Notes under the pieces: model-generated
Seen by the model: the letters and a program-made list of their open reading frames with translations, nothing else
What the model was told of the DNA's origin: nothing
Databases searched by the model: none
From: Vandiemenella viatica
Taxonomy: Eukaryota > Arthropoda > Insecta > Orthoptera > Morabidae
NCBI GenBank assembly: GCA_031002005.1
Contig: CM061921.1
Coordinates: 129,316,036 to 129,380,035 of the forward strand
DNA: 64,000 bases
Direction: 5' to 3'
Shown: piece after piece, positions 45,090 through 55,676 of the stretch
Position numbering within the stretch: position 1 is the first letter of the stretch
Layout: each line of letters begins with the position of its first letter
Made by a program: the position numbers and the translations under genes

Positions 45090-46275
45090 ATACGAGAGTA
45101 AATTGGAAAGTAACCTTCGTTTGGCTATAAATAAAAAACTTGGATAGTAAAAAATATTTTATTATATATATCTTAAAACTACAGCTTTTTATTATTTTTC
45201 AACATAGTCACCATTTAAATTTAAGCATGTGTCATAGCATTTCACTAATTTACAAATTCCTTCTTCATAAAATTTAGCCTCCTGGACACGTAGCCAATCT
45301 TTCACAGCATTTTGAAGTTTGTCATCATCATCGAAGTGCTGTGACACAAACCACTTCTTCATGTGAGTGAAGAGATGAAAATCACTAGGTGCTAAGTTGG
45401 GGCTGTAAGGGGGATGATCGAAAATGTCCCATTTGAATTGCTTAAGAAGCTCTTGAGTATTACGGGCACTGTGAGGACGAGTGTTGTCGTGCAAAAACAC
45501 AACACTGAATGACAGCTTACGGCGACATTTGTTTTGAATGGCTCGCTTAAGTTTCTTCAAAGTTTCACAGTATACATCTGAAGTGATTGTGATGCCACGT
45601 TCCATAAATTAAACGAGCAAAACTCCCTCAGCATCCCAAAAAACTGTAGTCATTACCTTCCTCATTGAAAATGTTTGGCGGGATTTCTTCGGCTTTCATG
45701 GAGAATTGTTATGGCCCCAGGCCATCGACTGTTCTTTCGTTTTGGCATTTACGTACGCCACCCACATTTTATCACCAGTCACAATCCTCTTCAAAAAATC
45801 TTCTCCTTCCGCGTCGTAGTGTGAAAGTAAGTTTAAGGCAGAACTCATTCGTTTGATTTGGTGGATCTCTGTAAGCAATTTAGGTACCCACCGAACACAG
45901 AACTTCCAGTAGCCTAATTTATTGGCGACAACCTCGTACAAAACTGGACGAGAAATTTGAGGGAATTGTTCAGAAAGTTCAGAGACTGTGAATCTTTGTA
46001 TTTTCATGAACTTTTTCGTCATGTTTCTTGACAAGATCATTACTCACAACAGAAGGTCTACCACTCCTCTCTTCATCATGAATGTTTGTTCTACCACTTT
46101 TAAAAAATCAGACCCATTGCCGCACTTCATAATGTTGGAACCATATACACTACACAACTGATGATGAAAGTCTGCTGCTCAAACTTTTTGCACCAAAAGA
46201 AATCTTATTACAGCACGCACTTCGCATTTTGTGGGATTTTCTATTGCAGCGCTCATGTTTTAAGGTTATAACAAG
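45090..46275 (-). pseudogene. mariner transposon and transposase relic
   Basis: The minus-strand transposase begins near 46250 (SAAIENPTKCEVRAVIRFLL). Its paired helix-turn-helix is damaged. The catalytic region is 45696-46040 (IVTGDKMW, first Asp; WVAYVNAKTKEQS) and 45192-45605 (FLHDNTRPHSA, second Asp; NLAPSDFHLF, third Asp). There are 34 residues between the last two Asps, the D,D34D spacing of mariner. The mariner linker words WVPKLL and SPNLAPSD are present. Stops near 46040-46100 and 45610-45695 inactivate it. The 3' terminal repeat is at about 45092 (CGAGAGTAAATTGGAAAGTA). The 5' end is cut off by or abuts the LINE at 46275. Confidence 0.92.
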
Positions 46276-46985
46276 ACAATCTACATCTACATCAATACTC
46301 TGCAATTCACAAACATTATGGGTGGCAGAGGGTGCTAAGCACCAATCTTAATTCTGCGCATTCCAATCCCGAATAGCACGAGGAAAGAAAGAATATATAA
46401 AAGCATCAGTATGGCATCTTATTTCTTGAATCTTATCCCTCCAGTTATTGCGACACAATTAGGCTGGTGGAAGAAGTATCTCACTGCACTCGTAGGTCAC
46501 AGAATTTCACATATTCTCCAATAAATTCAAACATAAATAACGTCATCTGTCTTCCAAACTATCCCAGCCCAATCTATGTATCAATTCTGCGACTCTTTCA
46601 TAAGGGCTGTAGCAACCAGTCACGAATCAAGCGGCTCTCCACTGAGTCAATCAGGCCCTTGCGATATGGATCCCTAACTCCACAACAGTAATCCAGATGT
46701 GGACGCACTAGTGTTTTATACACTAGTTCCTTTGTATGAGTATTACAATTTCCCAGAATACGACCTATGACTCATAATTTAGAATTAGCTTTGCCTATGA
46801 TGGAAGTTATGTGCAAGTCCCATTTCATGTTGCTTTGTACTATTACCCCCAGATACTTCAGGGAATCAACCCTGTCAACAAATGAATTGTTTACTTTGCA
46901 CTCGTGAGCAAACTGATTCTTTTTGTTACTTATTCGCATTGCTTTGCACTTTTTGAAATTAAGTGTAAGTTGCAATGCACAAAAG
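46276..46985 (-). pseudogene. CR1-like LINE 3' end, same family as 31.3-35.05 kb
   Basis: The minus frame 46772-47167 reads NFKKCKAMRIS, then VDSLKYLGVIVQSNMKWDLH and ITSIIGKANSKL, nearly identical to 34378-34560. The 3' end has the tail (complement) TATTGATGTAGATGTAG at 46278-46300. It is 5' truncated. A premature break near 46770 ends the frame. Confidence 0.88.
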
Positions 46986-48055
46986 AACAAGATTCGTACT
47001 GTCACAGCTGGGTGCTTACTGAATCGGGGAACATGCAGATGTGAAAATGGTGGCAATCCACACACGACTACTAGCGCCATGCTAGAATGAAGACTACTTT
47101 CTGAATTACCCTTGTAAGTAGTAAACATAATTATTGTACACTTAATTTGTGTTACAATTTTCACCAATAGTTCATCAAGTACAGATAAAAGTTGGTGACA
47201 TTACCAATAATCGATGTTAACATGAAAGTACAGTAGGACATTGATAATCCCAATTCCAAATATCTGAAATGGTAATTATCCAAACACCTTTCCTAATTTG
47301 TTTTAAAAATGTTCACTAATTTACAGAAACATTAACTTCATTCCTATTTAGAGAACAGTAAAGTATACTCTAACACTCGTTATGTCTGGGAATGCCACTA
47401 ACACAGAACTAAGTACGACGACTAATTCTTATGCCTGGTCTTTGCTGTTGAATTCGCTGCAGTATCCTTATGACCAACTGGATTCATGTTTTGATGTTGA
47501 ATGTTTGTAGTAAACATGTTGCAAAAACAATTACCAATGTACTTATAACAGTATTTCAGTGTGCTGGCAGTTTTGAGTTTCTTAGAAATCTTAAATCCAC
47601 CATATTTTTGTCCTGGGCCTTTGTTATTGATTTGAAAGTTTTCAACTTGAATGTTCTTAACATCAAATCAATTGAAGGAGGCTGCTTTAGGAGTCAATAG
47701 CAATCCACCTCCATATGTCACAGGTGTAGGTCAGTTGTGTTTTGTTCTGTTGACTTATTTTGCTAGTGGTATGTAAAATATAAAGTAGCTAATGTAATAT
47801 TAAAGGGAAAATAATTTTTAATAAATTATTAGTATATCAAACTCTCTAAACTTACTGTACTACATTTTGCATCCAAACAAATCGATAATCCGAATCACCC
47901 TTTGTCCCAATTAGTTCTGATTGTTGATGTTCTGTTGTATTTCTATTACATAAAAATCATACTGCAAAATAGGTGAGGGATAATTAGTTCATGGCTGTAT
48001 ATCTCAAAAGAAACTCTATTTCTTCAAAGGTAATTTTTAAGTGAAGTGAAGTACT
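46986..48055. other. No gene seen; possible Tigger/pogo-type relic
   Basis: ACAGTAGGACATTGATAATCCC at about 47231 and ATCGATAATCCGAATCACC at about 47880 resemble pogo/Tigger ends. The two are in the same orientation, so no inverted pair is shown. The 76-codon frame at 47470-47700 has no recognised domain. Confidence 0.35.
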
Positions 48056-48059
48056 TTTA

Positions 48060-48770
48060 TTCTCTTCAATTCAAACACTAAGGACCACACGGGACACTGT
48101 ATGATCTTGCGGGCCACTTTGGAAATGCGTCATAACTCTGCGGGCCGCATATAAAATTATATATTGTATATTAGATGTTCCGAGATGCGGGCGTATTATG
48201 AGTTCGCAGAATATAACATAATTATTCCGCGAACTGATAACTGTAAACTCATAAATAAAACGGGCAATATCTGTCATATTCGCAAAAACATATTTTAAAA
48301 TCAAAGAAATTTTTTTCTCATAATTTCGACAGTCAATTTTGAAATATATGGATGCACAAATAATGTATTTTTTTTTTAATACATTGGTTTTCACTACATT
48401 GGCAATTATACACTAAATATAATTTGAAAAAGTGTGATGAATCACGCAGGGCGAAAAAATCTTCAAGGTGGCCGCGGGTTGGCCAACCATGCTCTAAACC
48501 GAGTACAATGCTTATTTTTATTAATTTTCATGATTGAAAAAAAGCTGCTCACATTTATACGTGCTTCTGAATGTGCAAATTATTTTTTGTGCGAAAACTC
48601 TCAGCTTTGGATATTTTTCTTCGAAAGGTATGCTCTGTATCTGAAATTTCTGAACCTCTCGTGGGCCGGATTGAAGCTGGTGGAGGGCCAGATCCGGCCC
48701 GTGGGTTGCCCATATATGCTGTATGGCCTCCTGTGAGGTGAAACGTAGAAGGGTGGGGGACCGAGTTCTA
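48060..48770. mobile_element. hAT-MITE-like relics (GCGGGCCGC family)
   Basis: The words GCGGGCCACTTTGG, GCGGGCCGCATAT, GGCCGCGGGTTGGCCAACC and GGCCAGATCCGGCCCGTGGG occur at 48110, 48140, 48472 and 48690. Such CGGCCCGCGG-type ends are typical of a common hAT MITE group. Exact boundaries and duplications were not found. Confidence 0.4.
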
Positions 48771-49336
48771 ACCTCGCCCAGCATATCTAATCTACTGGAG
48801 CAAAGTCTTGTGTTGTCATCTATCTGAAAAATGTGTAACTGGATGTTTTGTACGATAAGTGTATTTTTGTTTGTGAAGGTGGAGATCGGCTACTGTCCCA
48901 GCATTCACCTGCAAACAGTCCTGTCGTGGTGCCCGAACCACACTGTCAGTTGAAACCACTTTATTGTATTTAAAAACAATTTCTTGTTTACACTCTCACT
49001 GTAAGTCATGAAAATGCATTGTGTGTCAGGAGCAGCAAATTCTCACAACAATATACACTCCTGCAGAAAATGGCACAAAGTCGTGAAGAGATAAATTGGA
49101 AATTGATGTTGTTGTTGTTGGTTGTTACTTAGGTTTTAGGGCGCGTCAACGACGGGGTCATTAGCGTCATTGGAAATTGAACCTGCTACTGAAGTATAAT
49201 ATCATAACTTTAATAAATGTCTCCTCAGTACATCTTACAAATAGTAGGTAGACTTTCAGCCATAATGTTGTGAAATCTAAGAACATACAATTTGAGACTA
49301 GATGAACAGCCAACAAATTAAACAGCAAGAAATTAC
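48771..49336. other. SLC41 intron sequence with SINE family C tail
   Basis: A (TTG)n run followed by TTTTAGGGCGCGTCAACGACGGGGTCATTAG-like blocks lies at about 49108-49165 (sense minus). There is no exon. Confidence 0.45.
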
Positions 49337-49631
49337 CTGAACAGCATCCAACACGAGACCTGCCCCAACCATGCCTAAGCCCGCTATGAGGAATGGGATG
49401 AAAACTTGTATGGCAATGGACAAATATGTCTCCGATTGAGGTGGTTCTACAACAGCCAGCATTCTAGCTTCTGCAACGACGTCTGGAAGCTGGCCATTTT
49501 CAGGATCTTCCACAGATGTTAGCTCTGCTGTGTCCACCGGAAGGACACCGCCACCCACGAGATTTAGCATGGTCAAGTTGGAATAGTTGTACTTCAGTGC
49601 CACACTTGAGGGCACACGCCCATAGCACACC
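49337..49631 (-). CDS. SLC41: SLC41-type magnesium transporter, upstream exon (first visible)
   Basis: This exon of 295 nt lies between the acceptor GTTGTGTTGCAG and the donor GTAATT. Its first base completes a codon from an earlier exon. It encodes an acidic cytosolic N-terminal region (VDTAELTSVEDPENGQLPDV). Then SETYLSIAIQVFIPFLIAGL and MVGAGLVLDAVQ form the first transmembrane helix. LDAVQ joins HWKVF of the next exon, as in SLC41 proteins. The N-terminal part is the fast-evolving part of the family. An internal Met at MLNLVGGG could start translation if this were the first coding exon, but the strong acceptor argues for at least one more upstream exon, which I did not find. Confidence 0.92.
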
Positions 49632-50280
49632 CTGCAACACAACGTTCTCCATTAATGACAAGAAACCAAAAGTGAGAACACATATTTCCAAAAGAAATGT
49701 TGGGTACAGTAGCATCTGTACCTGCTATAAACACAAATGATATAGGCAAAAATCAGTTAGCATCACCAGTGGAGACAATATTCAATTAAGTAATGGCAGC
49801 AAAAGAAGATTTTGTGAATGTATTAATAATAGCTCCTGATTTATTTTTACTTTAGGGTCTTCTGCAAAAGACTACTTCTTCACACAGGAAAGTATTTCAC
49901 TTTATTGATTTTCTAAAACACTAAACTAAACAACAACAAAAATTAATAAATGTTTTCTTGATCATGCAGCTGGTTATTCCACTCTGCCACCAGCATTAAC
50001 TGCCAAGTAATTGAACTTACACTTGGTATTCTGAATGTGTGCGATTCCAAACAGGATTAGTCATTAACAAAGATCTTGGAGTATTTGCCTCAAATTCTTA
50101 ATACTTGTTCCAATGACACATCTTATTCAGCAATAAATACATATACAATGATAATAATGTGAAGGAAAATGCTTTAATGCAGTAAAAATAAGGAAAGATA
50201 CTTACCACGGATGAAGGTAGAAAGGCATCGACAAACACTTGTAACAGAATATTGCAAGTAGATGAGCACCTTTTGAGGAG
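49632..50280. other. No gene seen (upstream SLC41 intron or flank)
   Basis: A+T-rich sequence. The frame at 49500-49715 in another phase overlaps the exon and is not supported. Confidence 0.5.
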
Positions 50281-50291
50281 GTTGGATGTGT

Positions 50292-50516
50292 TAACTGCTT
50301 AACGTCTCTTAACAGCAAGGTCTTTAGAGACGGGAAAGGATGAGGGGTAAGGAATGGGAAGGAATTTGGCCATGGCCTTTTGAAGGAAGCATCCCGGCAT
50401 TTGCCTGGAGGGAATTGGGAAACCATGGAAAACCCAAATCTGGATAACCAGACAGGGATTTGAACCGCTGTCCTCCCGAATGCGAGGCAAGAACGCTGTT
50501 ACACCACCACGCTCAG
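50292..50516 (-). mobile_element. Family A SINE, copy 9
   Basis: Minus-strand copy (CTGCTTAACGTC subgroup). A 13-bp target duplication GAGGTTGGATGTG flanks it at about 50278-50290 and 50518-50530. The B-box complement is GGGATTTGAACC. Confidence 0.93.
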
Positions 50517-50947
50517 TGAGGTTGGATGTGATCACCCTGACGCCTACCAGGCGAGTGTCACAGGCATGATAGTGGGGGAGGGGGGAGAAGAAGAAAATAT
50601 TAAATAAATAATTATATGGAAATATTTTTGCTGGCAGTGGGGGAACATTACAAAAGTAATCAACATAAGATAATATAAATTAAATGCCCAGAGCACCCTC
50701 TGGCCCTTGGGGTTGGAAATGGCTCCTAACGCCCTAAAGGTGGATGAATCAGAAATGATTAACGCCATGGGGATGCAGAAGCCAACTGGATGCCACTGCA
50801 TTTAAGACCCAAAGGGTATCCCAAGGGCATTTAATCTTCTCCAATTACATACAGAATGATGACTTCTTCCTGGATAAAATATTCTGGAGGTATAATAGTC
50901 TCCCAATTGGATCTACGTAAGGCGACAGCTCAGGGATAAGTCATCAG

Positions 50948-51660
50948 AATGGATAGACACATTCTACGAGTTGGAGCATGGAATGTTAGAAGTCTGACTA
51001 GAGCACGTAGATTAGCAAGCCTAAAATGAGACATGGAATGACTTAAGTTATATATTTTGGTTAGAGAGATTAAGTGGAAGGGTGTACAGGATTTCTGGTC
51101 TGGGAAAGACAGAATAATAAACATAAAAGCTGTCAATGGAGTCACTGGTGTAGGTTTTGTAATGAATAAGAGAGTAGGAAAAAAGGTGCGTTATTGTGAA
51201 CAGCTTAGTGACAGGATTGTTTTTGATGAGGGTAGAAACTAAGCCAATCCCAACGACATTAGTATAAGTGTATATGCTGATGTCACCAGAAGAAGATGAA
51301 GAAATAGAGAAAATATACACAAAAATTGCAGAATTAATCCAATATGTGATAGGAAGAGGAGAATATAATAATCATAGGTGATTGGAATGCGATAGTGGGA
51401 GAAGGAAAAGAGAAGAGTACTGTAGGAAGTTTTGGTCTAGGAAAAAGAAATGAGAGAGGAAGAATTCTATGAAAAACAAACTGGTCATGGCAAACACAAT
51501 GTTTAAGAACTGTGCATGAAGGATATAAACGTGAAAACATCCACACAATACAAGCAGATATCAGCTAGATTATAATATGTGGTCAGAGATTCAGGAATCA
51601 AGTTACAGATTTTAAAGCATACCCAGGAGCTGACATAAGACTATGACCACGATATGATAG
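50948..51660 (+). pseudogene. RTE-like LINE APE endonuclease region
   Basis: RHILRVGAWNVRSLTRARR opens the endonuclease (the Asn of the WNVRSL block is catalytic). VGFVMNKRVGKKVRYCEQLS and DRIVFDEGRN follow at 51057-51242. VIGDWNAIVGEGKEKS lies at about 51370-51420, the Asp-x-Asn active site. At least four frame breaks occur. Confidence 0.82.
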
Positions 51661-52410
51661 TTATGAGGCGCAGGCTGAAATTCAAGCGAATGAGGAAGCA
51701 AGCCAGGCAGAACAGATGAAGTAAACAGACAAACACACTAATATGAGAGAAAAAGTTGTAATATGGTAAATGAGGGTCTAAGAAGTACCTCTCAAGGAGC
51801 TCAGCTGAGGACGAATGGAATGCTTTAAAGACTGAAATAATGAAAGCTGGTAAAGAAACATTAGGCTTTAGGGAACAAGCTACCCAAAACCTTGGATCAC
51901 AGAAGAAATTTTGGAGTTGATCGATTAGAGGAAAAGGTGCAAAAATATTCAGGATGAAGCACGAAGAGAGCAATACAGTCAATTTAGAAGTCAAATAAAC
52001 AGAAACTGCAGAAAGAAAAATGGCTGCCATAAAGTGTAAAGAAACAGAAATGGAAATGGGCGTAGACAAAGTAGATGTGGCCTATAGATCACACAGAATT
52101 TTGGAGAAATGGAGAAAAGATGTATAAAGATTAAAGCTACTGATAGGAAACCTCTTTTAAGCTCAGAAGATAGAGCTTAATGATGGAAAGAATACACAGA
52201 AAATGTATGATGGGGACAACTGGAACAATAGTGTCCTGAAAAAAGAAGGTGATGTCAGCATTAATGACTGAGGTGATCCTGTTTTGAGGACATATAATTT
52301 GATAGAGCTTTGAATGATTTGCAATAAGGCAGCTGGAATTGATGAGATTCCTGCAGAAATCCTGAAATCTCTAGGAGCTGAAGGAAGCCTATGATTATTC
52401 AAACTGATTT

Positions 52411-52658
52411 TTTTTATATATTTTTTTTTATCTGCTTAACGTCTCTTAACAGCGAGGTCTTTAGAGACGTGAAAGGATGGAGGGCACGGAATGGGAAGGA
52501 ATTCGGCCATGGCCTTTTGAAGGAAGCATCCCAGCATTTGCCTGGAGTGATTTGGGAAACCATGGAAAACCCAAATCTGGATGCCCGGACAAGGATTTGA
52601 ACCGCCGTCCTCCAGAATGCGAGGCCCGAACGCTTGCCGTTACACCACCATGCTCGGT
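52411..52658 (-). mobile_element. Family A SINE, copy 10
   Basis: Minus-strand copy with T-rich left end and ACCACCATGCTCGGTC at the right end. It interrupts the LINE reverse transcriptase. No clear target duplication was seen, perhaps hidden by the T/A tracts. Confidence 0.92.
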
Positions 52659-53329
52659 CAAAAAAGTTATGAAACAGGAGAAATTTCCAATGATTTTAAT
52701 AAAAGTATCGTCTTCACACCTCTGAAGAAAGCACAAATTGAAAAATGCGAGAATTATCACACTAAGAGTCTAACACCACAATTCAAAATTATTGACCAGA
52801 ATAATATGAAGAAGAGTGGAAAGAGTGGTAGAAGTTATAGTACGTGAAGATCACTTTGGGTTTAGAAAAAACTGCAGTTCAAGAAAAGCAATTCTGGCCT
52901 TAAGATTAATATTTGAAGGGTGGATCAAGAAGAACAAAGATGCATTTATGGCATTTGATAGTTCAGAAATTTTTCTTTTGCTAATGTTAAGTGGGACAAG
53001 ATGTTCAAAATTTTAAAGAAGCCAGCTCTAAAATGCAGAGATAAAAGAATACTTTATAATGTATACAAGGCTCAAGTGGCTAAAATAAAAGTAGAGAATC
53101 ATGAGAGACATACATCAGTTATAAAGGACGTGAGACAAGGCTGTAGTCTATCCTCATTAATACTGAAGCAATAATGAAAGGGAAAGAAAGACTTGAATGT
53201 GGCATAAGCGTTCAAGGAGAAAAATTAAGTATGCTACAATTTGCTGATGACTTTGTCCTCATAGTAGAACAGACTGAGGGTTGTAATATACCATAAGGTA
53301 TATTGCAATATGTCAAATGAATTTATTAA

Positions 53330-53930
53330 AAGTAAAAGTGTTTTGTACTGTTAAAATCTAGCTAATGGCAGACCCAGATGTCACTAGCAAGATAAAGGAT
53401 TCATTATTTTTATCCACCACACGCATATTACATTACAGACAACAGTTGCGGGAACAACAGACGAGGCTCTTATGCAGGCTTAAAGAGACTTATCAATCAA
53501 GCCACTTGTTGTATGAATTGCCCTTAGCCCTGTTTCAAGTACCTTACCATAATGATATGAAGAGCTACCATGCATAGTAACACACACTGCATGTATCTGC
53601 TTGGACCATCTATAAAAGATAACTACAGTAGCTAGTCAGGGTCCAGTGTGCATTATGTGTACCAGCTGATACAGTATCCAACATTGGGAAAAGTAGCTTG
53701 TATACTCTCCTAGCCTAACCATTAATTCTTTTATTTAATACTTTCCTTCAGTAAAGCTGTACTCTGAACAGTTGAACATTAAACTCCTGCTGTGCAGGTC
53801 TTGTAAGATTCAAGTTCTGATTTTAGTTTCTATGTTTGCCTAGTGTTCCAACGATCCTTTGGCAAAAGCTGCTACTTGACCTAGAATCAAACATGTGTCC
53901 TCAATATCTCATCCAGTGCAATATCTGTGT
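53330..53930. other. Unassigned insert within the LINE
   Basis: The LINE frame stops at about 53285 and resumes near 53940. The intervening sequence includes a 70-codon plus frame at 53365-53577 (MADPDVTSKIKDSLFLSTTR...) of unknown nature. AATAATACTTTCC-type LTR features were not found. It could be another retroelement end. Confidence 0.4.
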
Positions 53931-54637
53931 TATTCCTAGCTGGTAAAGGACAGGATATTGAGAAGTTATTCAATGATATAAAAAAGATTTGAAGGAAGAT
54001 TTTGGTCAAAATATAAACTAAAGCAAGACAAAAGTGATGAGGTGTAGCAGAAATGATAGTAATAATAGTAGATAAAATATAAAAATAGGATCGGATGTGA
54101 TAGGAGAAGTAAGAGAATTCTGCTACTTAGGAAGTAAAATTACAACCAATGGCTGAAGCTGGAATGATGTAAAAAGCAGAATAGCACTAGCAAAAAGAGC
54201 TTTCATGAAAAAAGAGAAATCTTTTAGTTTCAAATATTGATCTAAGAGTCAGATTTAAAAACTGTATGGAGCACAGCACTATATGCTAGCGAAACACGGA
54301 CTTTAGGAATAGCAGAAAGAAGGAAAATTGAAACAATTGAAATGTGGTGTTACAGAAGAATGCTGAAAATGAAGTGTACAGAAAAGGTACAATGAACATG
54401 TACTGGAAATGGTTTGTGAGGAAAGAAGTTTGTGGAAGAGCCTAACAGAAAAAAAGAGACAGGATGATGGGTCATATTTTGAGAATTACAGGTTTGGTTA
54501 ATTTGTTAGTGGAGGGAACAGAAAAGGGTAAGAAGACGGAGATTAGAATATATGAAGCAGATAATTGAGGACATAGGTTGTAATGGGTATTCTGAGATGA
54601 AGAGGTTAACGCATAATAAGAAGGGATAGAGGATTGT

Positions 54638-54870
54638 ATCTTTTTTTTTTTATTTACGCCTCGTCGATGGTTAATGTCATTAGAGGTTGGATGGGAATGG
54701 GAAGGAATTCGGTCATGGCTTTTCTGGAGGAAGCATCCCGGCATTTGCCTGGAGTGATTTTTGGAAAACCTTCTAAAACCATGGAAAACCCAAATCTGAA
54801 TGCCCAGATGGGGATTCGAACCTACGTCCTCCCGAATGCGAGGCCAGAACATTAACCCACCATGCTCGCT
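54638..54870 (-). mobile_element. Family A SINE, copy 11
   Basis: Minus-strand copy with a T-run at 54641-54650 and the B-box complement GGGATTCGAACC. The words GAGGATTGTATC (54628-54639) and GAGGATTGAATC (54872-54883) form a target duplication with one mismatch. Confidence 0.93.
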
Positions 54871-54929
54871 GAGGATTGAATCAAACCAGTTGAGAGATTA
54901 TATTTATATACATAACAATTAGCAGGAAA

Positions 54930-55280
54930 ATGCTTTAGGCCTAAGGAAGGATAGGAAAATATGACCAAACACTTGCCACAGATGAAGACGGCTGCGAACG
55001 ATGAACACAAAAAAGAACAAACACAAGAAACGCACAATATTTCGGCATATAGCCTTATTCTTGCAGAAGTGAGACACCAGGCATAGCCAGACATGTACAC
55101 GATGATGGCCATCTAGTGAATGGCATGGCCAGCACAGATGGTAGCGTAAGAAACATTTGGATAGGAGAATAACCACCGCTTACCATAGAGGAGGATTCCT
55201 GTTGCGTCGAGACACAGAAAAAACACGTACACACCTAATGTAAAATTTTCGAGCCTATAGCCCTTCTTCAGTAACAGAGT
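54930..55280 (-). mobile_element. Two tandem PLE terminal modules
   Basis: In minus orientation two related ends follow each other. One (54960-55080) has the CCGAAATATTGTGCG word and TCATCTGTGGCAAGTG. The other (55165-55278) has the hairpin CTGAAGAAGGGC...GCTCGAAA at 55245-55272 and CTCTATGGTAAGCGG. They come from different PLE subfamilies. Confidence 0.65.
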
Positions 55281-55675
55281 GAGACTGCTCCATGCTGAAG
55301 GCTGGCACCCAACTGAGTTAGCCACCAAGGCAGGTAGCTCATGGTGTGGGAGAAACAACATGGTGGGAAGTGAGGGTGGGGAGAAAGGCATAAACCAGAA
55401 AATAATAATAAACCTGTACATAGGAACCAGTCGCAGAAATGCAGATGGTCCTAAATTGCCTTTTACACCGTGTGTGTATGTGCTTAAAACTGAGAAATGT
55501 GTGAAATAAAAATAAAAGTATTTGAAAATTTAAAATTAAGTAAATTTTGAAGTTACAAACTACAAAATGATAAGCTCTGGTGAGTGATGGTTCTGTGGGA
55601 AAAGGTAGGTGGTGAGGGGGATGGGTGGAAAGGGGGGGGGGGGGGGTGAGAAAAATTGGTGCTATCTTAAATTTA
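55281..55675. other. PLE 3' flank with a 14-base G-run
   Basis: No gene was recognised. The G homopolymer is at about 55633-55646. The 113-codon minus frame at 55339-55680 is a Pro/His/Thr-rich chance frame beside it. Confidence 0.5.
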
Positions 55676-55676
55676 G

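Larger units (their letters stand above)
24449..49336 (-). other. SLC41 giant intron (24.9 kb)
   Basis: The donor GTAATT follows CAG at 49337 and the acceptor is AG at 24450-24449. The intron holds most of the mobile elements of this window, on both strands, including a near-complete CR1-like LINE and a mariner. No other host exon was recognised inside it. Confidence 0.85.
52300..54600 (+). pseudogene. RTE-like LINE reverse transcriptase and C-terminus
   Basis: KAAGIDEIPAEILKSLGAEG at about 52325 is the RT entry block. EDHFGFRKNCSSRKAILALR at 52845-52905 is the next block. LQFADDFVLIVEQTEG at about 53235-53285 carries the catalytic ADD. The C-terminal pieces (SRIALAKRAFMKK, ETIEMWCYRRMLKMK) at 54175-54370 match the minus relic at 3.3-4.35 kb. 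Multiple stops are present. Confidence 0.82.
50580..54620 (+). mobile_element. RTE-like LINE, interrupted by a SINE
   Basis: The 5' leader has CTCTGGCCCTTGGGGTTGGAAA and ATGGGGATGCAGAAG, which I recall as the leader of a common polyneopteran RTE-like family. An APE endonuclease (50945-51650), a reverse transcriptase (about 52300-53300, split by the SINE at 52411-52658) and a C-terminal region (53930-54600) follow. The 3' end GGAAGCCTA...AACAAGAAGGGATAGA-like region is next to the SINE at 54.64 kb. A run near 53330-53930 looks like a separate insertion of non-LINE sequence. The element is 4 kb and dead. Confidence 0.8.

Noticed and set aside
47231..47930. Pogo/Tigger-like terminal words
   Set aside because: The two GATAATCC words are in the same orientation rather than inverted, and no transposase motif was found between them.
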